This document shows positions 56,611-64,000 of a stretch of DNA of 64,000 nucleotides, one piece after another. The DNA is from Lentzea pudingi (GTDB lineage Bacteria > Actinomycetota > Actinomycetes > Mycobacteriales > Pseudonocardiaceae). The position numbers and the translations under genes were made by a program. Positions within the stretch are counted from its first letter, which is position 1; each line of letters opens with the position of its first letter. The notes under the pieces are model-generated. The model had not been told where the DNA came from. It saw only the letters and a list, made by a program, of their open reading frames with translations, and made no database searches. The stretch covers positions 124,001 to 188,000 of the forward strand of contig NZ_BMNC01000013.1 in the NCBI RefSeq assembly GCF_014646255.1. The letters are read 5' to 3'.

Positions 56611-57657
56611 GTGACGGATGTGGTGGTGATCGGCGCGGGACAGGCGGGCCTGTCCGCCTCGTACTTCTTGCAGCGGCGCGGTGTCGGCCACGTGGTGCTG
56701 GACGCGAACGCCTCACCCGGCGGCGCGTGGCTGCACCGCTGGCCCAGCCTGCGCATGCGGACCGTGCACGGCATCCACGAACTGCCCGGCATGCCGTTCG
56801 AACAGCCCGCACCCGACGAGCGGGCCAACGAGGCGATCCCGTCCTACTTCGCCCGCTACGAACAGCTCTTCGACCTGCCCGTCGTGCGCCCGGTGAACGT
56901 CACCCAGGTCGTGAACGACGGCTCGCTGCTCAAGGTCGAGACCTCCGGCGGGGTGTGGACCACCCGCGGCCTGATCAACGCGACCGGCACGTGGCGCCGC
57001 CCGTTCTGGCCGTACTACCCAGGCCAGGAGACGTTCCAGGGCCGCCAGCTGCACACCGCCGACTACCAGGGCCCCGCCGACTTCGCGGGCAAGCGCGTCG
57101 TGGTCGTGGGCGGAGGCGCCTCGGCCACCCAACTGCTGATGGAACTGGCTCCTCTCGCAGCGGAGACCCGCTGGGTCACGCGGCACGAACCGGTGTGGCG
57201 GGAAGGCCCGTTCACCGAGGACTACGGCCGCTGGGTGGTCGGAATGGTCGAGGAACGCGTCCGTGCGGGCCTGATCCCACGTTCCGTCGTCAGCGTCACC
57301 GGCTTGGCCATCAACGACGAGACACGCGCCGCCCTTGCTTCCGGCGTGCTGGACCGCAAGCCGATGTTCGAGCGCGTGACGCCGTCGGGTGTCGAGTGGG
57401 CGTCCGGGCAGCGCTTCGACGCCGACGTCATCCTGTGGGCCACGGGGTTCCGGCACGACCTGGACCACCTCGCGCCGTTGCACCTGCGGGCTTCGGGCGG
57501 GGGGATTCGGGTGGAGGGGACGCGGGTGGTGTCCGATCCGCGGATTCATCTTGTGGGGTATGGGCCTTCGGCCAGCACCATCGGGGCCAACCGGGCTGGG
57601 CGGAGTGCCGTTCGGGAGTTGATGGGGTACCTGGGTGGGCTCGAGGTCGCGGGTTAG
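56611..57657 (+). CDS. FAD-dependent monooxygenase (flavin-containing/BVMO-like)
   Basis: The protein has 348 aa from GTG 56611. FAD Rossmann motif: VVVIGAGQAGLSASYFLQRR. NADPH motif: KRVVVVGGGASATQLLMELA. Between them the fingerprint-like FQGRQLHTADYQG matches the FxGxxxHxxxY/W pattern of group B flavoprotein monooxygenases, and ILWATGFRHDLDHL is the ATG motif. It is shorter than Baeyer-Villiger enzymes and close to YUCCA/CzcO-like oxidoreductases. The last codons enter the G-rich repeat-like region. Confidence 0.9.
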   Translation: MTDVVVIGAGQAGLSASYFLQRRGVGHVVLDANASPGGAWLHRWPSLRMRTVHGIHELPGMPFEQPAPDERANEAIPSYFARYEQLFDLPVVRPVNVTQVVNDGSLLKVETSGGVWTTRGLINATGTWRRPFWPYYPGQETFQGRQLHTADYQGPADFAGKRVVVVGGGASATQLLMELAPLAAETRWVTRHEPVWREGPFTEDYGRWVVGMVEERVRAGLIPRSVVSVTGLAINDETRAALASGVLDRKPMFERVTPSGVEWASGQRFDADVILWATGFRHDLDHLAPLHLRASGGGIRVEGTRVVSDPRIHLVGYGPSASTIGANRAGRSAVRELMGYLGGLEVAG

Positions 57658-57689
57658 TTGAGGGGATGGCGGTGGCTGGGTCCGCGGGG

Positions 57690-58336
57690 CCGGGTTGGCG
57701 ACCGGGGGCGTGGCGTGTGCGGGTGGTGACCGGGGCGTGGCGGGGGTGGGGTGGCGCTGAAGGTGTGGCGGGGGCTGGTTGGCGACCTGGGTTGTGGCGT
57801 GGGCTGGGTTGGCGATCGAGGGTGCGGCGGGGTCCCCGGCGACCGGAGGCGTGGCGGGGCTGGTTGGCGACCGGGGGTGCGGCGGGGCTGGGTCGGCGCC
57901 GGAAGGGGTGGCGGAACCGGGTTCGCGACCGGGCGTGGGGTGGCGCTGAGATGCGGCGCGGACTGGTTGACGACGGAGGGCGTGGCGGGGCCGGGTTGGC
58001 GACCGGGGGCGTGGCGGGGCCGGGTTGGCGACCGGGGGCGTGGCGGGGCCGGGTTGGCGACCGGGGGCGCGGCGGGGCTGGGTCGGCGCCGGAGGGGCGG
58101 CGGGGCTGAGTTGGCGCCGGAACGGTGGCGGAACCGGGTTGGCGGCCGGGGCGTGGCGAGGGCTGGTTGGCGATGGAGGGTGCGGCGGGGTCGGGTTGGC
58201 GATCGAGGGTGCGGCCGGGCTGGGTTGGCGCCGGAGGGAGTGACGCCGGGGGGTGTGACGCCTGGGGGTGTGGTGGGGCTGGGTTGGCGCCGGCGGGCGT
58301 GGCGGGCTGGGTTGGCGTCGGAAGGTGTGGCGACGG
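57690..58336. repeat. G-rich degenerate minisatellite, ~29-bp period, about 22 units
   Basis: Units share GGTTGGCGACCGGGGGCGTG plus GCGGGGC. Three copies at 57991, 58020 and 58049 are nearly identical with an exact 29-bp step. Others diverge and vary in length. The plus strand is strongly G-rich. Frames stay open on both strands because of composition, but 29 is not a multiple of 3, so no repeated peptide is maintained and coding is unlikely. Confidence 0.85.
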
Positions 58337-58440
58337 TCGGTGTGGTTCGACCGCGGCTCACTCCGGGGGAGCGGCTGGGATCGCAGCCAGCTTCGGGGTT
58401 GTGGTGCGGCTATAGAGGGTGGCCGCTTCGTCGGTTGCGG

Positions 58441-58467
58441 GTGCTGCGGGTGCTGCGGGTGCTGCGG
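58441..58467. repeat. Short tandem repeat, three copies of GTGCTGCGG
   Basis: Three perfect 9-bp copies are followed by degenerate ones and preceded by TTGCGG. It lies just beyond the 29-bp minisatellite in the same gene-free stretch (57658-58682). Confidence 0.9.
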
Positions 58468-58682
58468 GTGGTGTTGGGGCCTGCGGCCGGTGAGGGTCGT
58501 GTCGACGCTTGAGCGGGCTGCTGCGCGGCTCAACGCAGCTGGCCTGGTCTCATGCGGCCGCTTCGCCGTGGGCTGGCGGTGCTCGTGGAGGCGCGTTGTG
58601 GGCGGTGCCGGAGCGGATCGCTCACGGCTGCAGTGATTGCGTTGCGGTGGGAGCGGCGTGCCGTCGGCGTGCGTGGGGGCGG

Positions 58683-59297
58683 TCAGGTGCGGGACTTTGC
58701 GCGCCTCTTCGACAGGCGGGTCACCACGAAGAGCAGTGCGGTTGCCGCTGCCAGGCCCAGGACCACCTTCGAGCCGAGGCCGACGTACTGCTCGACCAGG
58801 TGCCAGTTGTCGCCCAGCAGGTAGCCCGCGAGGATCAGTGCCGTGTTCCACAGCAGGCTGCCTGCCGCGGTGTAGGCCAGGAACGGTGCTAATCGCATGC
58901 GTTCGACGCCGGCCGGGATCGAGATCAGGCTGCGGAAGACGGGGATCATGCGGCCGAAGAAGACCGCGCGGTAGCCGTTGCGCAGGAACCAGGCCTCTGT
59001 CCTGTCCACATCGGACACGCGGACCAGGGGCATGCGGGCGGCGATGCGGCGGACGCGGTCGCGGCCCAGCAGGGCGCCTACCCAGTACAGCAGCAGTGCG
59101 CCTGCGACCGAGCCCAGCGTGGTCCACGCGATGGCGTCGAGCAGCGACATCTTGCCCTGGGCGGCGGTGAAGCCGGCCAGGGGCAGGAAGACCTCGCTGG
59201 GCAGGGGCGGGAACAGGTTCTCCAGCGCGATCGCCAAAGCCGCTCCGGGTGCGCCGGCCGTGTGCATCAGGTCGGTGACCCAGTCGACCAAGTTCAT
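58683..59297 (-). CDS. DedA-family membrane protein
   Basis: The protein has 204 aa from ATG 59297. DedA signature: IALENLFPPLPSEVFLPLAG, then GSVAGALLLYWVGALLGRDR, and the conserved FFGRMIPVFRSLISIPAGVE with a proline-bounded re-entrant loop. Family members are thought to move polyprenyl-phosphate or other lipid carriers across the membrane and affect membrane potential and peptide resistance. It is a single gene next to the minisatellite. Confidence 0.93.
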   Translation of the reverse strand: MNLVDWVTDLMHTAGAPGAALAIALENLFPPLPSEVFLPLAGFTAAQGKMSLLDAIAWTTLGSVAGALLLYWVGALLGRDRVRRIAARMPLVRVSDVDRTEAWFLRNGYRAVFFGRMIPVFRSLISIPAGVERMRLAPFLAYTAAGSLLWNTALILAGYLLGDNWHLVEQYVGLGSKVVLGLAAATALLFVVTRLSKRRAKSRT

Positions 59298-59642
59298 GGG
59301 GTCCACGGTACGGAGGGGGAGGGCGGGGGACATTGGGGGAAACCGCAGGATTGGGGTGGGGTAAACCTCACCCTCTACTCGGTGATGACCCTTACGGGCT
59401 GTGAAATCCTGCGCCGGCTTGAGAAGCGCTGCCGGCGGACGCGGTGACGTCACCAGCCAGAACGCGTGGCGTGAGAGTACTCACCCCATTTCGAAGCAAC
59501 GTTCTCCTTGATCATCAAAACAGCGGGAGACGCGTGCGGGTCACACCTGGAAGATCAGTCCACAAAGGACCGAAGAGCCGTTGGTCACGAGGTTCCGGTA
59601 AAGCCTTTCCGGGGTGTGGTCGTTTGGCTACGATGGACTTCG
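59298..59642. other. Intergenic region with two palindromes upstream of the NB-ARC gene
   Basis: The 12-bp perfect palindrome GGTGACGTCACC lies at 59443-59454 and the dyad GTGAG-AGTA-CTCAC at 59471-59484. Both are candidate operators. Otherwise the region should carry the divergent promoters of DedA and the ATPase gene. Confidence 0.45.
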
Positions 59643-60731
59643 ATGGCTGACCAGGTGGGCACGTGTGCGCACTGCGGCACCGCGACCGCCACCTCCCGGC
59701 GCAGGCAAGCGCGGTACTGCTCGAACGCCTGCCGCCAGCGGGCTTACCGGCGGCGCGTCAACGAACCCGTTACGGCACTGGACAGTTTCATAGGTCGTGA
59801 CGCCGAACTGGACCGTCTCGGCGGGATCGCCGGCACGCGCCTGCTCACGCTCGTCGGACCGGCCGGTGTGGGGAAGAGCAGGCTGGTCAAGGAGTTCGCC
59901 GGGGACCGGGCGACGTGGGTCGAGCTCGCCTCGGCGACGGACGTGGCGCGGGCGTGCGCGGTGGCGCTCGGCGAGCCCGCGGAGGCGCCCGTGCTGAGCA
60001 CGCTGGTGCGGGCGCTGGCGGGCCGCGAGACAGTGCTCGTGCTGGACAACTGCGAGCACGTCGTCGCGGGGTGCGCGGCGCTGCTGGAGCCGTTGCTGCT
60101 CGGTTGTCCAGGGCTCACGGTCGTCGCGACCAGCAGGGAACCGTTGCGGGTGCCCGGTGAGGTGTTGTTCGCGGTGCGGCCATTGTCGATCACGGACGCG
60201 GTGGAGCTGTTCGCCGACCGGGCCCGCGCGAACCAGGTGGGGCTGCGGCTGGGCGACAGGGACGTGCTGGCCGCGCTGTGCACGCGCCTGGACCGCCTCC
60301 CGCTGGCCATCGAGCTCGCGGCGAGGCTCGTGACAGTGTTGCCCGTCGAGGAGGTCCTGGCGCGGCTCGACGACCGCCTGGAACTCCTCAACCGCGGCAA
60401 CCGCACCGCAGCCCGGCGGCACCAGAGCCTGCGCGCCGCGATCGGCTGGAGCTACGACCACCTGAGCGCCGACGAGCAGCACGTGTTCCGGTGCATCTCG
60501 CAGGGGTCCGGCGGCTTCGGGCTCGACGTCGCGGTCCGGGCCTGCGACCTGCCCTCGGACCGGGTGCTGGTGGTGCTGTCCGCGCTCGTGACCAAGTCGC
60601 TGCTCACGTTCACCGGGGCCGGCCGGTTCGAGCAGCTGGAGTCGGTCCGGCTCTACGGCAGGGAACGGCTCGCGGAGCAGTCCGGGAAGGCGGTCCGCCG
60701 CGGGGCAGCCCCCGCGGCGAGCCACTCATAA
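59643..60731 (+). CDS. Zinc-finger / NB-ARC (AfsR-like) ATPase, short form
   Basis: The protein has 362 aa from ATG 59643. The N-terminus holds a four-cysteine zinc ribbon (Cys8, 11, 26, 30: CAHC and YCSNACRQRAYRRR) where AfsR/SARP relatives have a DNA-binding domain. A STAND/NB-ARC ATPase follows: LTLVGPAGVGKSRLVKEFAG, Walker B ETVLVLDNCEHV, TVVATSREPLRVPGE and RLDRLPLAIELAARL. The TPR-type sensor half usual in such proteins is absent: it stops 11 bp before a tRNA gene. It could be a truncated regulator or a distinct short class. Confidence 0.8.
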   Translation: MADQVGTCAHCGTATATSRRRQARYCSNACRQRAYRRRVNEPVTALDSFIGRDAELDRLGGIAGTRLLTLVGPAGVGKSRLVKEFAGDRATWVELASATDVARACAVALGEPAEAPVLSTLVRALAGRETVLVLDNCEHVVAGCAALLEPLLLGCPGLTVVATSREPLRVPGEVLFAVRPLSITDAVELFADRARANQVGLRLGDRDVLAALCTRLDRLPLAIELAARLVTVLPVEEVLARLDDRLELLNRGNRTAARRHQSLRAAIGWSYDHLSADEQHVFRCISQGSGGFGLDVAVRACDLPSDRVLVVLSALVTKSLLTFTGAGRFEQLESVRLYGRERLAEQSGKAVRRGAAPAASHS

Positions 60732-60742
60732 CCGCTGATCAA

Positions 60743-60816
60743 TGAGGTCGGGGGGACTCGAACCCCCACTGGCTGGGACCTAAACCCAGTGCCTCTGCCA
60801 ATTGGGCTACGACCCC
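60743..60816 (-). tRNA. tRNA with UAG anticodon (tRNA-Leu by codon) but class I short variable loop
   Basis: The minus strand folds into a cloverleaf: acceptor GGGGTCG/CGACCTC (one G-U), a 3-bp D stem, anticodon stem CTGGG/CCCAG with loop TTTAGGT (anticodon TAG), a 5-base variable loop and T arm GGGGG-TTCGAGT-CCCCC. The discriminator base is A and CCA is not encoded. Leucine tRNAs normally have a long variable arm, so the identity is uncertain. Confidence 0.8.
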
Positions 60817-60925
60817 TCGGGTGGAAGCCTATAGGCAGTCCATGGACTCGCTCTCCCGGGTCGCGCGAAGCCCCGGCACCGGCCGTCCACTACGGTTGCG
60901 GGCAGAACCGCTGCTAGGAGGACAT

Positions 60926-61147
60926 GTGGCTCGCGATCCCGACACCATCCAGCGCGAGATCGAGCAGGCTCGCACCGCGCTGGCCGCCACCCTGGACGAG
61001 CTCAGCGAGCGCGCCAACCCGCAGAAGCTCGTCGAGCAGGGCAAGTCGTCCGTGCTCGACGTGCTGGGCCAGCCCAAGGTCAAGTACACGCTGATCGCGG
61101 TCGGCGTCGTGGTCGGCTTCGCGCTGGTGCGCAAGCTCTTCCGCTAG
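60926..61147 (+). CDS. DUF3618 small membrane protein
   Basis: The protein has 73 aa from GTG 60926 with CTAGGAGGACAT. The N-terminal RDPDTIQREIEQARTALAAT, then LDELSERANP is the DUF3618 pattern. A single C-terminal helix (YTLIAVGVVVGFALVRKLF) anchors it. These proteins often accompany DUF1469 phage-holin-like and DUF4235 proteins. The function is unknown. The stop overlaps the convergent TetR gene by 4 bp. Confidence 0.9.
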   Translation: MARDPDTIQREIEQARTALAATLDELSERANPQKLVEQGKSSVLDVLGQPKVKYTLIAVGVVVGFALVRKLFR

Positions 61148-61758
61148 GAGACCCGCACCAACGGCAGGAGCACCTGCTCGACGACCTTCTCCACGAACGG
61201 CTCGTCGAGCGGGTCCCCCGTCAGCATCAGCCGGTAGATCAGGGCGGCGCCCGCGATCTCCACCGCCATGCCGCGCGGGGCGTCGGCCTTGAGCTCGCCC
61301 CGTTCGGCGGCGCGGTCCATGATGCCGCGCAGCACGTCGCGCTGCGAGATCAGGAAGGTCTCCCGGAACGCCGCCGCCAGCTCGGGCTCGTGCGGGAGTT
61401 CGCCCACGAGTGCCTGAGCGGCCTTGCCGATCGGTCCGGAGAGGAACGCGGCGAACGACGAGAGGAACTCGCGCAGGTCTCCGGCCAGGGAACCGGTGTC
61501 CGGTGCCGCGAGGTTCTGCGTGGCGAGCTGGGTGCACGTGTCGATCACGAGATCGAGCTTCGACTCCCACCGCCGGTAGATCGTCGCCTTGCCCGCCCTC
61601 GCACGGGCCGCCACCGCGTCCATGGTGAGGGCCCGGTACCCGACCTCGGCCATCACCTCGAGCGCTGCCTGACGTAAAGCGTCGTCCCTGCTGGCGTCGC
61701 GAGGACGGCCCCGCTGGGGGACCCTGCCCTCGTTGAACGCCGCTGTCGACACGGCCAT
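61144..61758 (-). CDS. TetR/AcrR-family regulator
   Basis: The protein has 204 aa from ATG 61758 with GGAGGTGGC. The HTH reads QAALEVMAEVGYRALTMDAV, then AARARAGKATIYRRWESKLD. The C-terminal ligand-binding helical domain resembles TetR_C_16/33-type domains. A basic N-terminal arm (QRGRPRDASRDD) precedes the HTH. No obvious target operon adjoins it. The divergent region leads to a small secreted protein gene. Confidence 0.93.
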   Translation of the reverse strand: MAVSTAAFNEGRVPQRGRPRDASRDDALRQAALEVMAEVGYRALTMDAVAARARAGKATIYRRWESKLDLVIDTCTQLATQNLAAPDTGSLAGDLREFLSSFAAFLSGPIGKAAQALVGELPHEPELAAAFRETFLISQRDVLRGIMDRAAERGELKADAPRGMAVEIAGAALIYRLMLTGDPLDEPFVEKVVEQVLLPLVRVS

Positions 61759-62080
61759 GCCACCTCCTCGTACCAGGGCACGGCTCATGCGTGTCCTCCC
61801 CGCCCCTTTGGCGGCACATCCTAGGCGTCTTACCCATCTTGCAGGGTGGGCAGCACCCGCTTTGTCGCATTGTGTTGCGCTTAGTTGAATCTTGTGTTTT
61901 TCGATTCAGAAGTCCTACCTTTCGGAGTTCTCGCCAGCGCCAGCCGGCCGACGAAAGACCGGGGAAAAGACCGGTTCATCGGAGGTCTGGGCGCCGGGGC
62001 TCAAAAACCCGGTCCGAGTCCTCTGAGGACGGTCTCCGACCTGGTGTAACGCGGGTCACAGTCCGCCCTATATGCCGTGC
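61759..62080. other. 322-bp intergenic region upstream of a small secreted protein
   Basis: It contains an AT-richer patch with TGAATC (61886-61891) and GATTCA (61903-61908) as an inverted pair, and a direct repeat AAAGACCGG/AAAAGACCGG near 61955-61973. A structured leader is possible, but I could not match a known riboswitch. Confidence 0.4.
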
Positions 62081-62359
62081 ATGAAGGCAACGCGTCTCCT
62101 CCCTGCTCTCGCGGTGACCGCCGCGTTGGCGTTGGCGCCTGGCCTGGCGCTCGCCGACCCCGGAAACGGCAAGGGGAACGGGATCACGGGCAACCCGAGC
62201 GTCCCACCTGGACAGTCCAGAAAGGACGTTGCGGTGCCGCAGTCACAACCACAGCCGAAGGCCGGTCTCGACCTGCTGCCGCTGGGCCTCGCCGGCCTGC
62301 TGCTCGTGGGCGGTGGCGGCGCGGCCGTGGTCATGGCCGGTCAGTCCCGGAGGCCTTGA
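62081..62359 (+). CDS. Small secreted/membrane-anchored protein
   Basis: The protein has 92 aa from ATG 62081. The signal peptide is KATRLLPALAVTAALALAPG with ALADP cleavage. A short Gly/Asn/Pro/Gln-rich ectodomain (NGKGNGITGNPSVPPGQSRK) and a C-terminal helix (LLPLGLAGLLLVGGGGAAVV) with a basic end follow. It resembles short surface proteins with membrane anchors but has no LPxTG-type motif. It overlaps the convergent methyltransferase by 29 bp. Function unknown. Confidence 0.65.
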   Translation: MKATRLLPALAVTAALALAPGLALADPGNGKGNGITGNPSVPPGQSRKDVAVPQSQPQPKAGLDLLPLGLAGLLLVGGGGAAVVMAGQSRRP

Positions 62360-63089
62360 CCGCCAGGGCGAGCTGGGTCATGTACCGCTTCACGACCCGG
62401 CCGTCGTACCGCGTGTCGATCAAGCGCCGGATGTCCGCGATCAACCGGTCGCGGTCCGGCAGCACGATGTGGTTCGAGTACGTCAGCAGCAGGTCCACGT
62501 AGGCCTCGGAGGAGTAGGTCCGCTCCCACTCGTACCGGTGGAACTCGGGCTCGCCGAAGAACGAGCTTTCGTCGAACTCACAAGGGATTCCCGACGCGGG
62601 GGACTGCCGCAGCCCCGGCGGCGTGGCGGGGTCCCAGCGCTCGTAGCACTCCTGCACGTCCACGAAGAACCGCTCGGTCCCGCCCGCGACGTGGTGCGTC
62701 GAGATCACCGCCAGCGAGCCGCCCGGACGCAACGCCGCGGCACAGCGCGCCATCCGGGTCGCGGGATCGAGCCAGTGGAACGCCGTCGCCGACACGACGA
62801 GGTCGAACGGCTCCGCGGGCAACGGCCAGACGTCGAAGTCCGCCACCACCACGTCCGCCGCAGGAGCGTGCGAACGAGCGATCTCGGCCATGAGCGGACT
62901 CAGCTCGACCGCCGTCACGTCTCCCAGGGACGTCAGCGGCAGCGTCGCCTGGCCGGTGCCCGCGCCGATCTCCAGGACGCGCGGGCCGTGCAGCCGTTCG
63001 AACAGCTGCGGGGGATAGGCGGGACGAGCCCGGTGGTAGCGGGCCGCGTCCTCGCCGAACGTGGTGCGCAAACGCTCGCGGTCGGTCAC
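62331..63089 (-). CDS. SAM-dependent class I methyltransferase
   Basis: The protein has 252 aa from GTG 63089, overlapping the esterase stop (GTGA). Motif I is PRVLEIGAGTGQATLPL. Motif II-like is VVADFDVWPLPAEPFDLVVS, followed by ATAFHWLDPATRMARCAAAL. The pattern is that of Methyltransf_11/25 small-molecule methyltransferases. Substrate unknown. It is translationally coupled to the carboxylesterase. Confidence 0.92.
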   Translation of the reverse strand: MTDRERLRTTFGEDAARYHRARPAYPPQLFERLHGPRVLEIGAGTGQATLPLTSLGDVTAVELSPLMAEIARSHAPAADVVVADFDVWPLPAEPFDLVVSATAFHWLDPATRMARCAAALRPGGSLAVISTHHVAGGTERFFVDVQECYERWDPATPPGLRQSPASGIPCEFDESSFFGEPEFHRYEWERTYSSEAYVDLLLTYSNHIVLPDRDRLIADIRRLIDTRYDGRVVKRYMTQLALAVKASGTDRP

Positions 63090-64000
63090 CCGCCGAATTC
63101 AAGCGAGCGGGACGGCAGCGCGTCCATCCCGTTTCGCGCGAACCCCGCCCAGACGCCCCGGATCGTCTTGGCCAGCACGGGATCCGGCTCCTCCCCGGCG
63201 AGCATGCCCGCACCGAGCCAGCCGTCCGGATCGAACAGGAACGGCAGCTCCATGCAGTGGCACGAACCCAGCGGGGCGTCGGCGGGCGCCCACGTGAAGC
63301 GGTAGGTGGCGACCTGGCCGCCCGCGACGGCCCAGTCCTGCGCCAGCTCACGGGCACCGCCAGCGAAGACCAGCTCGGTCACGGCCTCCCAGTGCTCGCG
63401 GCTGGGCACGTACGGACTGCCGTCGTCGGCCGTGTGCCCGACGAGCAGCTCGACGCGGGGCGCCACGGCGGAGAGGTCGACCGAGCCCAGTTCCGGCGCG
63501 AACGGCATGCCACCGGACGGCGCGAACTTCGGTCCCACCTCGGCGACCGCGGCGACCTGGGCCGCCAGCACGTCCTCGACGGAGGTGGCGCCGTCGACGG
63601 AGAGTGCGGCACGCAACGCGGCCGTCATCTCGGCGCGTTCCGGGCTGCGCGTGCCCAGCGGCGCGCTCTGCAGGATCGCCCGGCGGAACAACCCTTCCGT
63701 GTCCGTGAGCATCAACGCGTACACCGAGTCGGCACCCGCGGACTGCCCGAACGCCGTCACGTTCGCCGGATCACCGCCGAACGACGCGATGTTGTCCCGT
63801 ACCCACCGCAACGCCGTGAGCTGGTCGAGCAGCCCCAGGTCGTCCCGCAGGTAACCGAAGACGCCGAGGCGGTAGCTGACGCTGACGACCACGACACCTT
63901 CCGAGGCCAGCAGCGAGGCCTCGTACTTCGTGGACTCGCCGCTGCCGGTCACGTAGGCACCGCCGTGGAACCACACCATCACCGGCAGTCCGGACGCGTC
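63086..64000 (-). CDS. Carboxylesterase/lipase family protein (5' end outside window)
   Basis: The 304 visible residues reach the window edge. The oxyanion-hole motif is VMVWFHGGAYVTGSGES. The nucleophile serine is in NVTAFGQSAGADSVYALML. GIFGYL-like GVFGYLRDDLGLLDQLTALR and WVRDNIASFGGDPANV are typical of type B carboxylesterases. The catalytic His region is near GSCHCMELPFLFD. It hydrolyses ester bonds. The N-terminal part is cut off by the window. The downstream methyltransferase overlaps its stop by 4 bp. Confidence 0.92.
   Translation of the reverse strand, partial: DASGLPVMVWFHGGAYVTGSGESTKYEASLLASEGVVVVSVSYRLGVFGYLRDDLGLLDQLTALRWVRDNIASFGGDPANVTAFGQSAGADSVYALMLTDTEGLFRRAILQSAPLGTRSPERAEMTAALRAALSVDGATSVEDVLAAQVAAVAEVGPKFAPSGGMPFAPELGSVDLSAVAPRVELLVGHTADDGSPYVPSREHWEAVTELVFAGGARELAQDWAVAGGQVATYRFTWAPADAPLGSCHCMELPFLFDPDGWLGAGMLAGEEPDPVLAKTIRGVWAGFARNGMDALPSRSLEFGG

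Noticed and set aside
57751..58512. Plus-strand Gly/Arg/Trp-rich open frame in the minisatellite
   Set aside because: No ribosome-binding site, repeat-derived composition, no domain and inconsistent unit phase.
56713..59127. Very long minus-strand open frame (about 800 codons) across the minisatellite
   Set aside because: It overlaps the monooxygenase and DedA genes, has only low-complexity Pro/Arg/Ala composition, and the 29-bp period shifts frame in every unit. It is open only because of the GC-rich composition.
60732..60830. Integrated element at the tRNA
   Set aside because: I see no integrase gene and no direct repeat of the tRNA 3' end within the window, so an attachment site is not supported.
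61920..62070. Possible c-di-AMP-type riboswitch before the small secreted protein
   Set aside because: G/C-rich paired segments exist, but I could not match the conserved core. Left as a possible structured leader only.

Overview
The window is high-GC DNA with GTG starts, ATGA/GTGA stop-start overlaps and actinobacterial gene families throughout (DUF397, DUF5753, TIGR04222-like, DUF2017, mec-cysO-cysM, LAxTG surface proteins). Together with the many Pseudonocardiales-type families it suggests a filamentous actinomycete of the Pseudonocardiaceae (Lentzea/Saccharothrix/Amycolatopsis-like). That placement is an inference, because no rRNA is present. I see no phage, IS element or CRISPR array.

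Layout. 1-5,000: the end of an L-asparaginase, a DUF5753/DUF397 regulator pair, a cysteine-less radical-SAM relative, and a NarL-type two-component system with a small protein upstream. 5,000-9,900: a sugar-alcohol-type ABC importer (no ATPase) with a zinc alcohol dehydrogenase and a DeoR regulator. 10,180-12,335: a four-gene locus with YbaB-, EspC- and WXG100-like proteins, probably type VII secretion related. 12,370-18,000: an alpha-glucoside ABC importer, GH13 alpha-glucosidase and LacI regulator. 18,100-23,100: small genes and peptides, including a GntR regulator divergent from a 50-aa hydrophobic peptide, a HExxH peptide-modification-type protein immediately followed by a 63-aa peptide gene, and a LAxTG surface protein. 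23,100-31,600: kinase-like protein, DUF305 lipoprotein, ctaD, serB, a PTH2-like gene, phospholipase D, and two VOC paralogues around a PadR/membrane-protein pair.

31,500-52,700 follows the Mycobacterium tuberculosis order Rv1329c-Rv1341 (dinG, pncB, clpS, DUF2017, P1 peptidase, mec, cysO, cysM, rhomboid, murI, MBL phosphodiesterase, rph, rdgB). Lineage-specific insertions break this backbone. The largest, 33.6-41.5 kb between dinG and pncB, carries a TIGR04222-like membrane protein, a nucleotidyltransferase, BioY, and a surface-protein locus made of an exosortase-like enzyme, a membrane glycosyltransferase, a secreted protein with a C-terminal sorting signal, a LAVTG mini-protein, a UDP-GlcNAc 2-epimerase and another secreted protein.

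52,700-64,000: SMR transporter, peroxiredoxin, lipoprotein, LLM oxidoreductase, beta-lactamase-like protein, flavin monooxygenase, a ~650-bp G-rich minisatellite with a 29-bp period, DedA, a zinc-finger/NB-ARC ATPase, an odd tRNA with a UAG anticodon and a short variable loop, DUF3618, TetR, a small secreted protein, a methyltransferase and a truncated carboxylesterase.

The best candidates for little-described systems are the exosortase/glycosyltransferase/sorting-signal locus, the two-gene HExxH-peptide operon, and the GntR-controlled 50-aa hydrophobic peptide.
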